A stretch of DNA of 64,000 bases from Parabacteroides sp. (GTDB taxonomy: Bacteria; Bacteroidota; Bacteroidia; Bacteroidales; Tannerellaceae): assembly GCA_017481945.1 (NCBI GenBank), contig JAFUOJ010000015.1:80997-144996 (forward strand), written 5' to 3'. Position 1 is the stretch's first letter. Each line of letters begins with the position of its first letter. The position numbers were made by a program, and so were the translations under genes. Below the pieces are notes generated by a model. The model ran no database searches. It was given only the letters and a program-made list of their open reading frames with translations, and was not told the DNA's origin. Positions 18,389 through 27,004 of the stretch are shown here, one piece after another.

Positions 18389-18421
18389 CAAATATAGGAA
18401 AATATCTAAATAAAAAACAAA
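18389..18421 (-). promoter_or_regulatory. Promoter of the structured RNA (-33 and -7 elements)
   Basis: The minus strand has TTTG (18421-18418), 21 bp, then TATATTTG (18396-18389). Both elements match the Bacteroidota consensus at normal spacing, which places the start near 18384. Confidence 0.75.
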
Positions 18422-18440
18422 TTAAACATCTTTAAACCAC

Positions 18441-18484
18441 AAAAAAAGCGAGTTCCCTCTCTATTTTGGGTTCTCGCTTTTCTA
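18441..18484 (-). terminator. Terminator of the OmpA lipoprotein gene
   Basis: On the minus strand AAAAGCGAGAACCC pairs with GGGAACTCGCTTTT and ends in a T run. Confidence 0.8.
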
Positions 18485-18507
18485 ATTAAAAGATCTATTT
18501 ACTCTTT

Positions 18508-19194
18508 TTATTGCAATGTACCTTGTTGTGCTTCCTGAATCATTTTTTCGTTTGGAAGAATAATGATTTCTACACGACGATTTTGAGCACGACCAGCTTC
18601 TGTACTGTTATCAGCAATGGGTTCATGAATGCCCTTGCCTTCGTAAGTCATACGTTTACTACTGATACCTTGGTCTTCCATTAAATAATCAAAAACGCTC
18701 TTAGCTCGTTTTTCTGATAAAATTTGATTATAATCAACCTTACCTGTATTATCTGTATGACCAATAATCTTAATATCCGTATCCGGATTTGCCTCTAAGC
18801 TGGTAGCTAATGTGCGTAAAGCGCTCTTAGAAGCAGCACTTACTGTACTGGAGTTTGTAGCAAACAAAATACCTGAATCGAACGTTACTTTCAAAGCTTC
18901 ACCTTCATTAATGACCTCAACAGTTGTCGTTTCTTCAGGTAAAGAGGCTTCCAATTCTTTCTTTTGCTTATCCATTTTCTTACCGATCAATGCACCAGCA
19001 GTACCACCAACTGCAGCACCAATTATAGAACCTAACGCCGTATTTCCTGCTAAAGCTCCTACACCTGCACCTACAGCAGCTCCACCACCAACACCGATAG
19101 CAGTTCCCTTAGCAGTATTATTCCATGTTCCACAACTTGTAAAAACAACTGCCATACAAAGCAGCAAAACAGATAATAATTTTAAATTCTTCAT
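18508..19194 (-). CDS. OmpA-family lipoprotein with glycine-zipper region
   Basis: 228 residues. The lipobox VFTSC places the lipidated Cys at about residue 20. Residues ~32-80 are a glycine zipper (AIGVGGGAAVGAGVGALAG) that probably packs in a membrane. Residues ~100-220 are an OmpA C-terminal domain with peptidoglycan-binding IIGHTDNTG and AQNRRVEI motifs. It therefore links the outer membrane to the cell wall, like E. coli YiaD. It lies 43 bp after the small acidic-protein gene and probably shares its transcript, ending at the terminator 18441-18484. Confidence 0.9.
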   Translation of the reverse strand: MKNLKLLSVLLLCMAVVFTSCGTWNNTAKGTAIGVGGGAAVGAGVGALAGNTALGSIIGAAVGGTAGALIGKKMDKQKKELEASLPEETTTVEVINEGEALKVTFDSGILFATNSSTVSAASKSALRTLATSLEANPDTDIKIIGHTDNTGKVDYNQILSEKRAKSVFDYLMEDQGISSKRMTYEGKGIHEPIADNSTEAGRAQNRRVEIIILPNEKMIQEAQQGTLQ

Positions 19195-19237
19195 CTTCTT
19201 TCTTTTTATGTAAAATCAACTCATTTAAGACTATCTA

Positions 19238-19564
19238 TCAATCGAACATATCAAGAGAATCACAATATTCAAGTTCACCTTGAACGATAAATGTAATTTC
19301 CTCAGGTGTAAACTTGCCTACGCCATCTTTTTGTGCATTCTTTACGACAAACTCAACCAATTCATCTTCATCAATATCAATTTCTGCATTCTCATCTACA
19401 TTTTCATTCAAAAAGCCTTTTGATTCATAGAACTCATAAATCAAATCTACAATATAATTGATATCGTCATTACTGAACTTTCCCTTTAATTCCTGTGGAA
19501 GATAATTCTGAATAAATACTACAGATTCATCTTCATCATACATAAAATCATCTTTTTCGCTCAT
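19238..19564 (-). CDS. Small acidic protein of unknown function
   Basis: 108 residues, strongly acidic (long Asp/Glu runs such as NAEIDIDEDELVEFV). The layout shows two similar halves: FSNDDINYIVDLIYEFYES and FTPEEITFIVQGELEYCDS both pair a short turn with a helix, so it may be an internal duplication. There is no signal peptide or TM segment, so it is cytoplasmic. It lies upstream of the OmpA lipoprotein gene with its own -7 element at 19597-19604. Family not recognised. Confidence 0.7.
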   Translation of the reverse strand: MSEKDDFMYDEDESVVFIQNYLPQELKGKFSNDDINYIVDLIYEFYESKGFLNENVDENAEIDIDEDELVEFVVKNAQKDGVGKFTPEEITFIVQGELEYCDSLDMFD

Positions 19565-19596
19565 AATATTTCTTTTTTAATGATTAATAGCTTTTG

Positions 19597-19604
19597 CAAA
19601 GATA
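19597..19604 (-). promoter_or_regulatory. -7 element for the acidic protein/OmpA unit
   Basis: The minus strand reads TATCTTTG, an exact match, 33 bp before the ATG at 19564. Confidence 0.55.
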
Positions 19605-19648
19605 TTGGAATAATCGAGACTACCCGACTTTATCCGAATTTTTTTATC

Positions 19649-21352
19649 TCATCTTTTTCTCAAACAATTGTCACAAATACCACAATTCCGTCCCTCCATA
19701 CCAAAATAATCTGAGATAAATTCCTGACGGCACCCCTCTGTTTCCAGATAATCAACCACCTTCTCAATCCGCATTTTGAAAGCAGCTAAACGACTCTCAT
19801 AAGAGGCTGTCGTAATAAATAGCCGATCTAAAGGTACACGAATCATCTTAAATGTAATCCGAGGTTCCTTTCTCGACGGGACATAATAAAAACCCACATT
19901 TCGTAAATAGCCCAAAGCTTTTGTAACCTCTCCCAATCCAAGTTGTGTTTTCCTTGCCAACATCTCGACACTCACAAAAGCCCCAGCTGAGAAGATTCCT
20001 TCATAATTCCGCAAAATTTCTATTGCAATCTTAGCGGCCGGAGATTCATCATCCAAAAAACGATCCATCGCCCAGCGTGGTTGGTCATAACGCAAATAAG
20101 GCTGCGTATTAGGATAGGGTTCAAAATTCAAATATCCAGATAAAGAAAGTATTTCCAAAGAGGAGCGTAAACGCCCCTTATCAAAATGCCAATCTCGTAA
20201 GAACTCCGGTTCATCTAAATAAAAAGAGCCCCCTTCCCCATCTCCTTCTGCAACCTGAAAATGGTTACAGATAGCTTCATAGACTCGTTGGATATATTCT
20301 ATTGTAGGAAAAGCATTGGATGGACGCCGTTTTATATCCGTAATATCTTGCGGTCCCAACAAAGCGACAGCATAGGCTCGATTCCCATCACGCCCGGCAC
20401 GCCCAGCTTCCTGATAATAGGCCTCCATCGAATCGGGGAACTCGGTATGAATTACCAGTCGGACATCTCCTTTATCAATCCCCATACCAAAAGCATTGGT
20501 AGCCACTAACACCCGTGTCTGTCCAGATACCCATTCCGCTTGTCGTTCCGTTTTCGTCACCGGATCTAAACCTGCATGAAAATAGGTAGCCGAAATACCT
20601 GCTGCCCGTAACTTCCCAGCATATTCCTCTACCCCCTTTCTCGTACGACTATACACAACAGCCGAACCCGGTACAGAGGAGAGTATATGACACAATTCTT
20701 TCAATTTATTATCTGTTTTCCTAACAACAAAGGAGAGATTTTTCCGCTCAAACGAGGTTTTAAATATTTGGTAACCTTTCCGGAAATGGAGCTGCTCACA
20801 AATATCAGCGACAACAGCAGTCGTAGCCGAAGCGGTTACTGCAATTACTGGTACTCGAGGAATTGAATCACGAATATCAGCAATCAAACGATAGTCCCGC
20901 CGAAAATCATTCCCCCATTGTGAAATACAATGTGCCTCATCCACAACCAACAGATTTACTTTCCGAGAAAGATGCTTTAACTTTTCCTGAAAAAGATCCG
21001 AAGAAATTCGTTCCGGAGAAATATAAAGAAATTTATAATCCCCCAAAATACAATTATCCAACTGTTGCAAGATTTCCCAGCGAGGCATTTCTGAACTAAT
21101 AAATGCAGAAAGGATTCCTCGCTTTTGTAAGTTTTTCACCTGATCTTTCATCAAAGCGACCAATGGACTAATCACCAAACAAATCCCCGACTTCGCCAAT
21201 GCCGGTACCTGAAAGGTAATAGACTTTCCACCTCCCGTCGGCATCAATGCCAACGTATCGCGTCCGGAAAGAATGCTATTAATCACCTCTTCCTGCCCCG
21301 GCCGAAACGATTCATAACCCCAATAGTGCTTTAAAACCTGTTGTGGATACAT
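19649..21352 (-). CDS. recQ: RecQ-family ATP-dependent DNA helicase
   Basis: 567 residues. A 3'-5' DNA helicase used in recombination and repair. Motif 0/I region FRPGQEEVI and MPTGGGKS (residues 37-44), DEAH box in VVDEAHCISQWG (~137), later motifs with YHAGLDP and QEAGRAGRDG. The zinc-binding Cys set is at the extreme C-terminus (CRQEF ... CGICDNCL) and no HRDC domain follows, so the protein is shorter than E. coli RecQ (about 610 residues) and differs in domain order, with a winged-helix-like stretch before the zinc site. Genomes of this group often have more than one recQ. The start codon lies 3 bp after the stop of the HTH gene upstream. Confidence 0.92.
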   Translation of the reverse strand: MYPQQVLKHYWGYESFRPGQEEVINSILSGRDTLALMPTGGGKSITFQVPALAKSGICLVISPLVALMKDQVKNLQKRGILSAFISSEMPRWEILQQLDNCILGDYKFLYISPERISSDLFQEKLKHLSRKVNLLVVDEAHCISQWGNDFRRDYRLIADIRDSIPRVPVIAVTASATTAVVADICEQLHFRKGYQIFKTSFERKNLSFVVRKTDNKLKELCHILSSVPGSAVVYSRTRKGVEEYAGKLRAAGISATYFHAGLDPVTKTERQAEWVSGQTRVLVATNAFGMGIDKGDVRLVIHTEFPDSMEAYYQEAGRAGRDGNRAYAVALLGPQDITDIKRRPSNAFPTIEYIQRVYEAICNHFQVAEGDGEGGSFYLDEPEFLRDWHFDKGRLRSSLEILSLSGYLNFEPYPNTQPYLRYDQPRWAMDRFLDDESPAAKIAIEILRNYEGIFSAGAFVSVEMLARKTQLGLGEVTKALGYLRNVGFYYVPSRKEPRITFKMIRVPLDRLFITTASYESRLAAFKMRIEKVVDYLETEGCRQEFISDYFGMEGRNCGICDNCLRKR

Positions 21353-21355
21353 AAG

Positions 21356-21913
21356 TTACAATTTAAACCTTCCTATATCTCCCCTTTTTCTCAACTCTCG
21401 GCGGCGTACACCGGGGGCAACACCGAACTCCCGTTTACAAGTCAGGTAGAGGTTGTTGGCCGAACCAAAACCGGCACGACGGGATACATCTGCCAGCTCC
21501 AGGTTGGTATAGCGCAACAACTCGTCTGCCATGCGCACTTGGAATGCCATGCGGAAATCGATTCCACGCATACCGGTAAAGACAAATATCAACGAGTCAA
21601 TATCATCCCGGCGCAGGCCATACCGTTCGGCAAAAACATGTATATCCGAATGGCCTTCCGACAGGTAAAGCAGGTAGTCATCAAAAATACGGAATCCTGT
21701 CGGCGCCGTATTCCGCTCTATCGGCTCATAGCTTATGTCTCCATCTTCACTATATTTCCGCCGTAGTTTGAAAGGCGAAAGATAGAGTTCTTCCATACTG
21801 AATTGCGGTTCTCCTTTCAATTCCCGAGGTAACCGCTTTCGTGGAGGCTGTCCCGGCGAAGGCACCCAAGACTGTCTATGTTTCCACGCATCTCCGTTTC
21901 CATTTCTGCTCAT
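21356..21913 (-). CDS. AraC-type helix-turn-helix protein, cotranscribed with recQ
   Basis: 185 residues. The C-terminal ~95 residues have the two-HTH layout of AraC DNA-binding domains: HVFAERYGLRRDDIDSLI as the first unit and ELADVSRRAGFGSANNLYLTC as the second, followed by FGVAPGVRRRE. The N-terminal half is Pro/Arg-rich without a ligand-binding fold, so it is a reduced AraC protein. The base composition is visibly richer in G+C than its neighbours. The 3-bp spacing to recQ indicates a two-gene operon. DNA binding is likely; targets are unknown. Confidence 0.8.
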   Translation of the reverse strand: MSRNGNGDAWKHRQSWVPSPGQPPRKRLPRELKGEPQFSMEELYLSPFKLRRKYSEDGDISYEPIERNTAPTGFRIFDDYLLYLSEGHSDIHVFAERYGLRRDDIDSLIFVFTGMRGIDFRMAFQVRMADELLRYTNLELADVSRRAGFGSANNLYLTCKREFGVAPGVRRRELRKRGDIGRFKL

Positions 21914-21930
21914 AATTCATCGATTTTTCA

Positions 21931-21938
21931 CAAAAATA
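21931..21938 (-). promoter_or_regulatory. -7 element for the HTH/recQ operon
   Basis: The minus strand reads TATTTTTG, exact TAnnTTTG, 18 bp before the ATG at 21913. Confidence 0.5.
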
Positions 21939-21984
21939 GGATTTAAATTAGAAATATACTAATCTTTTTCATCAAAATAATGGT

Positions 21985-22148
21985 ACGAAATAATCTACCT
22001 CGTGGATTAGTCTATTTAATCACCCTGCGATATAATTTTTTAGTGTTGGAAATATGCGTCGCATGGTGCGACGCATATTCTTCCACGAGGTAGATTATTA
22101 AATCACCTTGCGAAATAATATTCTATCGATAGAATATTATTTCGCAAG
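21985..22148. repeat. Palindrome-rich intergenic array with ~42-bp period
   Basis: The space between the HTH gene and the clpB terminator holds nested inverted repeats: TAATCTACCTCGTGGA (21991-22006) against its exact reverse complement (22082-22097); AATATGCGTCGCA (22051-22063) against 22067-22079; and a perfect 42-bp palindrome (22107-22148, centre ATCGAT). Related segment starts (ACGAAATAAT, GCGATATAAT, GCGACGCATAT, GCGAAATAAT) occur at 21985, 22027, 22068 and 22110, spacings of 42, 41 and 42 bp. No gene is seen here. Confidence 0.75.
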
Positions 22149-22180
22149 CCGTGACGAGACAAAGGAAGTTGTTTTACCAC

Positions 22181-22213
22181 AAAAAAAAGCCCCACTCCTC
22201 TCAGAGCAGGGCC
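22181..22213 (-). terminator. Terminator of clpB
   Basis: On the minus strand GCCCTGCTC pairs with GAGTGGGGC and is followed by eight T. Confidence 0.8.
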
Positions 22214-22239
22214 CATTAATATATCCCAACCAAACAAAT

Positions 22240-24831
22240 TTATTCGTTCTTAAAGATAAGCTCCGTACCGTTGCTGTCAATCGTAATCGGATGGTTCTTA
22301 TCAATCCTTCCGGACAAGAGCGCTTTCGATAATTCATTCAATACGTATCGCTGGATCACTCGTTTAACGGGACGTGCACCAAACTGTGGATCATAGCCTT
22401 TATCGGTAATGAACGCTAAAGCTTCATTCGTAAAGTTCAATGCTACCCCATTCTGAGCCAACATACTCTTCACGCCGTTCAACTGCAAAGAGACAATTTG
22501 ACGAATCTCTTCTTCATTCAACGGAGTAAACATGATGATGTCATCAATACGGTTCAAGAATTCCGGACGAATGGTCTTTTTCAACAATTCCAAGACTTGC
22601 ACCTTGGTATCGTCCACCACCTTATCATGATTTGCCGGAGTCATCTTCTCAAAGTTTTCACGAATCAAAGAGGAGCCCATGTTACTGGTCATGATGATGA
22701 TTGTGTTTTTGAAATTCACTACACGTCCTTTGTTGTCCGTCAGACGTCCGTCGTCCAATACTTGCAACAAGATATTGAATACATCCGGATGTGCTTTTTC
22801 TATTTCATCAAACAAAACAACGGAATAGGGTTTACGACGGATCGCTTCCGTCAATTGCCCACCTTCATCATATCCAACGTATCCCGGAGGCGCACCGATC
22901 AATCGGGTTGCACTGAACTTCTCTTGATATTCACTCATATCAATACGGGTCATCATGTTTTCGTCATCAAACAGATACTCTGCCAAAGCCTTTGCCAACT
23001 CCGTCTTTCCGACACCGGTTGTACCTAAGAAGATGAAAGAGCCGATCGGTCGTTTCGGATCTTGTAATCCGGCACGGCTACGACGCACAGCGTCCGCAAT
23101 TGCTTGAATGGCTTCATCCTGTCCAATCACTCGTGTATGTAACTCATCTTCCAGACGAAGCAGTTTTTCCTTTTCGCTCTGCATCATTTTGCTGACCGGG
23201 ATTCCGGTCCAACGAGAAACGACATCAGCAATATCTTCGCTATCGACCTCTTCTTTAATCATAGCAGCTGCACCTTGCATGGTCTTCAGTTTCTCTTGTA
23301 CCTCTTTGATTTCCTCTTCTTTCTGCTTAATCTTTCCGTAGCGGATTTCAGCGACTTTACCATAATCCCCTTCGCGCTCTGCTTTATCGGCTTCAAACTT
23401 CAGATTCTCAATATCAATTTTATTCTGTTGAATCTTGTTGATTTGTGCCTTTTCGCTTTGCCATTGCGCTTTCTGTTTCGTCTCCTCATCCTTCAAATCG
23501 GCAATCTCTTTATTGAGTTGTTCCAATTTGTCTTTATCATTCTCTCGCTTAATGGCCTCCCGTTCGATCTCCAATTGTTTGATACGACGAGAAACTTCGT
23601 CCAAAGACTCCGGAACGGAATCAATCTGGATACGTAGACGAGCGGCAGCTTCATCCATCAAGTCGATCGCCTTATCCGGCAAGAAACGATCCGTAATATA
23701 TCGAGAAGACAACTGAACAGCAGCGATGATCGCGTCATCTTTGATACGTACTTTATGGTGGTTCTCATACTTTTCTTTCAAACCACGTAAGATAGAAATT
23801 GCGTCCAGCTCATCCGGTTCGTCTACCATTACAATCTGGAAACGACGTTCAAGTGCCTTATCCTTTTCAAAATATTTCTGGTACTCGTCCAAAGTCGTTG
23901 CCCCAATAGAGCGTAATTCGCCACGCGCCAAAGCCGGTTTCAAAATGTTGGCAGCGTCCATCGCACCTTCACCCTTTCCAGCTCCGACCAAAGTATGAAT
24001 TTCATCGATGAAAAGAATAATCTCTCCTTCTGATTTTGTTACTTCATTTACAACGGCTTTCAAACGTTCCTCAAATTCACCTTTGTATTTTGCACCGGCC
24101 ACCAAAGCTCCCATATCCAATGAAAAGATCTGCTTTGATTTCAAATTTTCAGGGACATCGCCGCGAACAATACGGTGTGCCAATCCCTCTGCAATCGCTG
24201 TTTTACCGACACCCGGTTCACCTATCAAAATCGGATTATTCTTAGTACGTCGGCTCAAAATCTGAAGTACACGACGGATTTCATCGTCACGACCAATCAC
24301 CGGATCTAACTTTCCACTCCGGGCACGTTCGTTCAGATTAATTGCATATTTACCTAAAGCGTCATAGGTATCTTCAGCCGATTGACTGGTTACTCTATTT
24401 CCTTTTCTCAGTTCTTCTATGGCCTGACGCAATTCGTTTTCAGTTACGCCAGCGTCTTTTAAGATTTGAGAAGCGGTACTTTTTTCTGTAAACAAGGCCA
24501 AGATAATCGGTTCCAAAGAGACATATTGGTCTCCCATCTTGGATGAATAATCAATAGCCTTTTGTAAAACAGCGTTAGCTTCGTTTGACAAATAGGGTTC
24601 ACCGCCGGAAACTTTCGGCAATGAGTTAATTTGTGCATCCAACACACGATTTAGGTTCTGGATATTCACTCCCAACTTTTGGAAGATAAAGTTGGTCACA
24701 CTCTCACCCGTCAAAATGACACCCTTCAACAAGTGCACGGCTTCTATTGCTTGCTGTCCGTTTCGAGACACCAGCTGAACAGCCTGTTGAACGGCTTCCT
24801 GTGATTTAATTGTAAAATTGTTTAAATTCAT
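22240..24831 (-). CDS. clpB: ATP-dependent disaggregase ClpB
   Basis: 863 residues from the ATG at 24831, chosen because AAGGAG lies 9 bp upstream and the protein then begins [13 protein letters not shown] as in the family; the frame continues only to a GTG at 24876. Order: Clp_N repeat domain (1-150); first AAA+ domain with GEPGVGKT near residue 205; the ClpB middle-domain coiled coil (about 400-530, rich in [10 protein letters not shown]-type heptads); second AAA+ domain with GTTGVGKT near 605; C-terminal D2-small domain with FGARPVKR. It dissolves protein aggregates with DnaK. It has a strong terminator and a palindromic site upstream. Confidence 0.97.
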   Translation of the reverse strand: MNLNNFTIKSQEAVQQAVQLVSRNGQQAIEAVHLLKGVILTGESVTNFIFQKLGVNIQNLNRVLDAQINSLPKVSGGEPYLSNEANAVLQKAIDYSSKMGDQYVSLEPIILALFTEKSTASQILKDAGVTENELRQAIEELRKGNRVTSQSAEDTYDALGKYAINLNERARSGKLDPVIGRDDEIRRVLQILSRRTKNNPILIGEPGVGKTAIAEGLAHRIVRGDVPENLKSKQIFSLDMGALVAGAKYKGEFEERLKAVVNEVTKSEGEIILFIDEIHTLVGAGKGEGAMDAANILKPALARGELRSIGATTLDEYQKYFEKDKALERRFQIVMVDEPDELDAISILRGLKEKYENHHKVRIKDDAIIAAVQLSSRYITDRFLPDKAIDLMDEAAARLRIQIDSVPESLDEVSRRIKQLEIEREAIKRENDKDKLEQLNKEIADLKDEETKQKAQWQSEKAQINKIQQNKIDIENLKFEADKAEREGDYGKVAEIRYGKIKQKEEEIKEVQEKLKTMQGAAAMIKEEVDSEDIADVVSRWTGIPVSKMMQSEKEKLLRLEDELHTRVIGQDEAIQAIADAVRRSRAGLQDPKRPIGSFIFLGTTGVGKTELAKALAEYLFDDENMMTRIDMSEYQEKFSATRLIGAPPGYVGYDEGGQLTEAIRRKPYSVVLFDEIEKAHPDVFNILLQVLDDGRLTDNKGRVVNFKNTIIIMTSNMGSSLIRENFEKMTPANHDKVVDDTKVQVLELLKKTIRPEFLNRIDDIIMFTPLNEEEIRQIVSLQLNGVKSMLAQNGVALNFTNEALAFITDKGYDPQFGARPVKRVIQRYVLNELSKALLSGRIDKNHPITIDSNGTELIFKNE

Positions 24832-24911
24832 TGAGTTAAACTCCTTTCTTTTACACTTTTTGTTTTCAACTTTCACCTATATTCCTACAAAAGAAATACC
24901 AAAACGAAAAT

Positions 24912-24926
24912 CTGCCAAAATGACAG
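24912..24926 (-). promoter_or_regulatory. Palindrome upstream of clpB, candidate stress operator
   Basis: CTGCCAAAATGACAG (plus strand) is a 15-bp near-perfect dyad (CTGyCA-3-TGrCAG) about 80 bp before the clpB start. It is not a CIRCE element. Regulation by heat stress is inferred from the gene, not shown. Confidence 0.4.
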
Positions 24927-24995
24927 CAACTAATACTCCTTCTATAAAACAAGAGGGGAGACCGATTTGTTGTTGAGGACCGCTTCGCCAAGCGA

Positions 24996-25061
24996 TGCCC
25001 AGCGAATTTTATTTCCCTGCCGAGGGAAATTCTTTTTCCTGCCGAGAAGTTTTTTACTACC
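24996..25061 (+). repeat. Three 22-bp imperfect tandem units before yaaA
   Basis: Units beginning TGCC at 24996, 25018 and 25040 share TGCCnAGnGAA and a following T-rich half. TTTCCCTGCCGAGGGAAA within them forms a hairpin, and just upstream CGCTTCGCCAAGCG is another. Confidence 0.55.
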
Positions 25062-25088
25062 TTTACGTGAAATTTTTCTACCATAATC

Positions 25089-25853
25089 ATGCATATTTTA
25101 TTATCTCCTGCAAAAACAATAACAGGAACCTCTAAAATAAAAGTACCAAGTGGTACTATACCTCAGTTTCAACAAGCAGCAACTGATATTGCGCTATACA
25201 TGGCACAATACTCCGTTGAAGATTTAAAGCGGTTGTTAAAGCTAAGCCCCAAATTGGCTTTAGAAAGCTACGAACGCTTTCAACATTTTCATTCAACAGA
25301 CAAACGACCTTTACAGGCTCTTTTGGCTTATACCGGTGTCGTCTTTAAACACATTAATCCCAAAGACTTTTCAGAAGAGGATTTCTTATTTGCGCAAACT
25401 CATCTACGTATCGTCTCTATTTGTTACGGTTTGCTTCGTCCTTTGGATCTTATCAAACCCTATCGAATGGAATATGATATCAAACTTCCTGAATTAGGAG
25501 ATGGTAATATGTATAATTTTTGGAAGGGACGACAAACGCAATCGTTAATCAAAGAGGTAAAAGCCGACGATAATTTGCTTATCAATTTAGCCAGTATGGA
25601 TGTGCAACCCGCTTTCGAGTGGAAAAAGATCGAAGAAAGTGTCCGTATAATCACTCCGGAATTTAAAGTTTGGAAGAATGGGAAAGCAGAGACCATTGTT
25701 ATTTATGCAAAAATGGCACGAGGACAAATGAGTCGTTATATTATTAAGAATAAAATTTCTAATCCTGAGGAGTTAAAAAGTTTTACCTGGGAAGGGTTCC
25801 AATATAAAGAGACTTTGTCTTCCGAAAATAATTGGGTTTTCTTGCAAGACTGA
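25089..25853 (+). CDS. yaaA: Peroxide stress protein YaaA (UPF0246)
   Basis: 254 residues, full length for the family. It opens MHILLSPAKTI and carries LLAYTGVVF, ICYGLLRPLDLIKPYRMEY and MARGQMSRYII, all typical of YaaA/DUF328. In E. coli YaaA lowers free iron under hydrogen peroxide and binds DNA; the same role is assumed here. It is cytoplasmic. It is divergent from clpB. A near-consensus -7 (TACCTTTA) lies about 30 bp upstream. The next gene starts 54 bp downstream on the same strand. Confidence 0.93.
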   Translation: MHILLSPAKTITGTSKIKVPSGTIPQFQQAATDIALYMAQYSVEDLKRLLKLSPKLALESYERFQHFHSTDKRPLQALLAYTGVVFKHINPKDFSEEDFLFAQTHLRIVSICYGLLRPLDLIKPYRMEYDIKLPELGDGNMYNFWKGRQTQSLIKEVKADDNLLINLASMDVQPAFEWKKIEESVRIITPEFKVWKNGKAETIVIYAKMARGQMSRYIIKNKISNPEELKSFTWEGFQYKETLSSENNWVFLQD

Positions 25854-25907
25854 TAATAAAAGACCTGTTTCTAACGTTTTAATCACAGATATTAAATCTA
25901 ACAGAAG

Positions 25908-26954
25908 ATGAGAAAAACGTTTACTATACTATTTCTTGCAATAGTAGTTCTATACAGCTGGTTTGGTTATCAATCAATTGCCAACCAAGAAGAACTGAAT
26001 TGTCAAATGGAAGGAACTCTTTCTGAAATTGCCGAGGAGGTCATTGCAATTCCTTTAGAAACAAATACTCATTGCAGATTAGAACAAATAGGAAGTATCA
26101 AGCGGGACAAAGAACATATCTTTTTGGTAAGTAATCAACAGCTTTATCACTTTAATCGCGAAGGTAAGTTCTTAGGGAAAATAACAAACTCGCAAAAACC
26201 AATTGAGGTGATTGATTATGTCATAGACCCTACTCATTCCTGCCTAATTGTCATAGGAAAGAATAAGGAGGTCCATTATTATGATTATGCCGGGCAACTA
26301 CTCGCCCAACGAACTTTGCCTCAAAATGCTTCTTGGAAAACATTTGGCCATTTAGCTTACTACAATCATTATCTTTGGGCAACCATTGACCTAATAAATA
26401 CGGAAGATGAGCATGCGGTTACTGTTGAACAATGGCTTTATAAATTTGATTTAAACTTTAGAGAAGTCGATAAACGGAAATTAGAAGCTGCAGACTTAGG
26501 CCGTATAAATATAAACCATAGACCTAATCCGGAAATTAGTATCAGTCCTAACGGGCAAGTATATGTGCAGGCTCCATCGCTACAGCCTTCTCAGATACTA
26601 AACGATACGCTTTATTTAATCAGTACCAAGCAGCTGACTATTACAGAAGGATATTCAAAGATTCTTCCAGTGAAAATCGGAACACGCTTTCTCATTTCCC
26701 TTTACCATAATCCACTATCGGCAGAGTCTTCTTATACTTTTTGTTATGACCAGAGAAAGACAAAAGCGTACAACATACAAGGAGGATTAAAAGATAACTT
26801 TTACATGACTGGAGAAATTCAAACCCTACAACCGATGGACATCTATAATCAAATTTACTGTTACTATCAGAAAGGCGACAAACTGAATCAGTCTTTTCCT
26901 AAAAGGAAAGTAGATGATAATCCCGTTTTGTTCATTGTTAAAATGAAAGCATAA
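25908..26954 (+). CDS. 6-bladed beta-propeller protein, membrane-anchored or exported
   Basis: 348 residues. The N-terminal hydrophobic helix (5-25) is a signal peptide or anchor. The rest shows repeated propeller blades: EVIAIPLETNTHCRLEQIGSI, FLVSNQQLYHFNREGKFLGKI and VHYYDYAGQLL are the start-of-family and blade patterns of the Bacteroidales 6-bladed propeller family. Members of that family are common, often exported, and their ligands are unknown. It may be cotranscribed with yaaA. A shared terminator follows at once. Confidence 0.75.
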   Translation: MRKTFTILFLAIVVLYSWFGYQSIANQEELNCQMEGTLSEIAEEVIAIPLETNTHCRLEQIGSIKRDKEHIFLVSNQQLYHFNREGKFLGKITNSQKPIEVIDYVIDPTHSCLIVIGKNKEVHYYDYAGQLLAQRTLPQNASWKTFGHLAYYNHYLWATIDLINTEDEHAVTVEQWLYKFDLNFREVDKRKLEAADLGRININHRPNPEISISPNGQVYVQAPSLQPSQILNDTLYLISTKQLTITEGYSKILPVKIGTRFLISLYHNPLSAESSYTFCYDQRKTKAYNIQGGLKDNFYMTGEIQTLQPMDIYNQIYCYYQKGDKLNQSFPKRKVDDNPVLFIVKMKA

Positions 26955-26955
26955 A

Positions 26956-26986
26956 AAAGCTCCAGTCGAGAAACGACCGGAGCTTT
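26956..26986. terminator. Convergent terminator between propeller and TlpA genes
   Basis: AAAGCTCCAGTCG pairs with CGACCGGAGCTTT (one mismatch). The minus-strand side has six T, the plus-strand side a shorter run. Confidence 0.75.
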
Positions 26987-27004
26987 CTATACTGAAACAT
27001 ACAT

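Noticed and set aside
21991-22097. Invertible promoter flanked by 16-bp inverted repeats
   Set aside because: The enclosed segment has no exact TAnnTTTG on either strand and no recombinase gene is near, so inversion is unsupported.
24866-25090. 74-codon minus-strand frame between clpB and yaaA
   Set aside because: It crosses the repeat units and both promoters, has no recognisable protein pattern and would conflict with the yaaA start.
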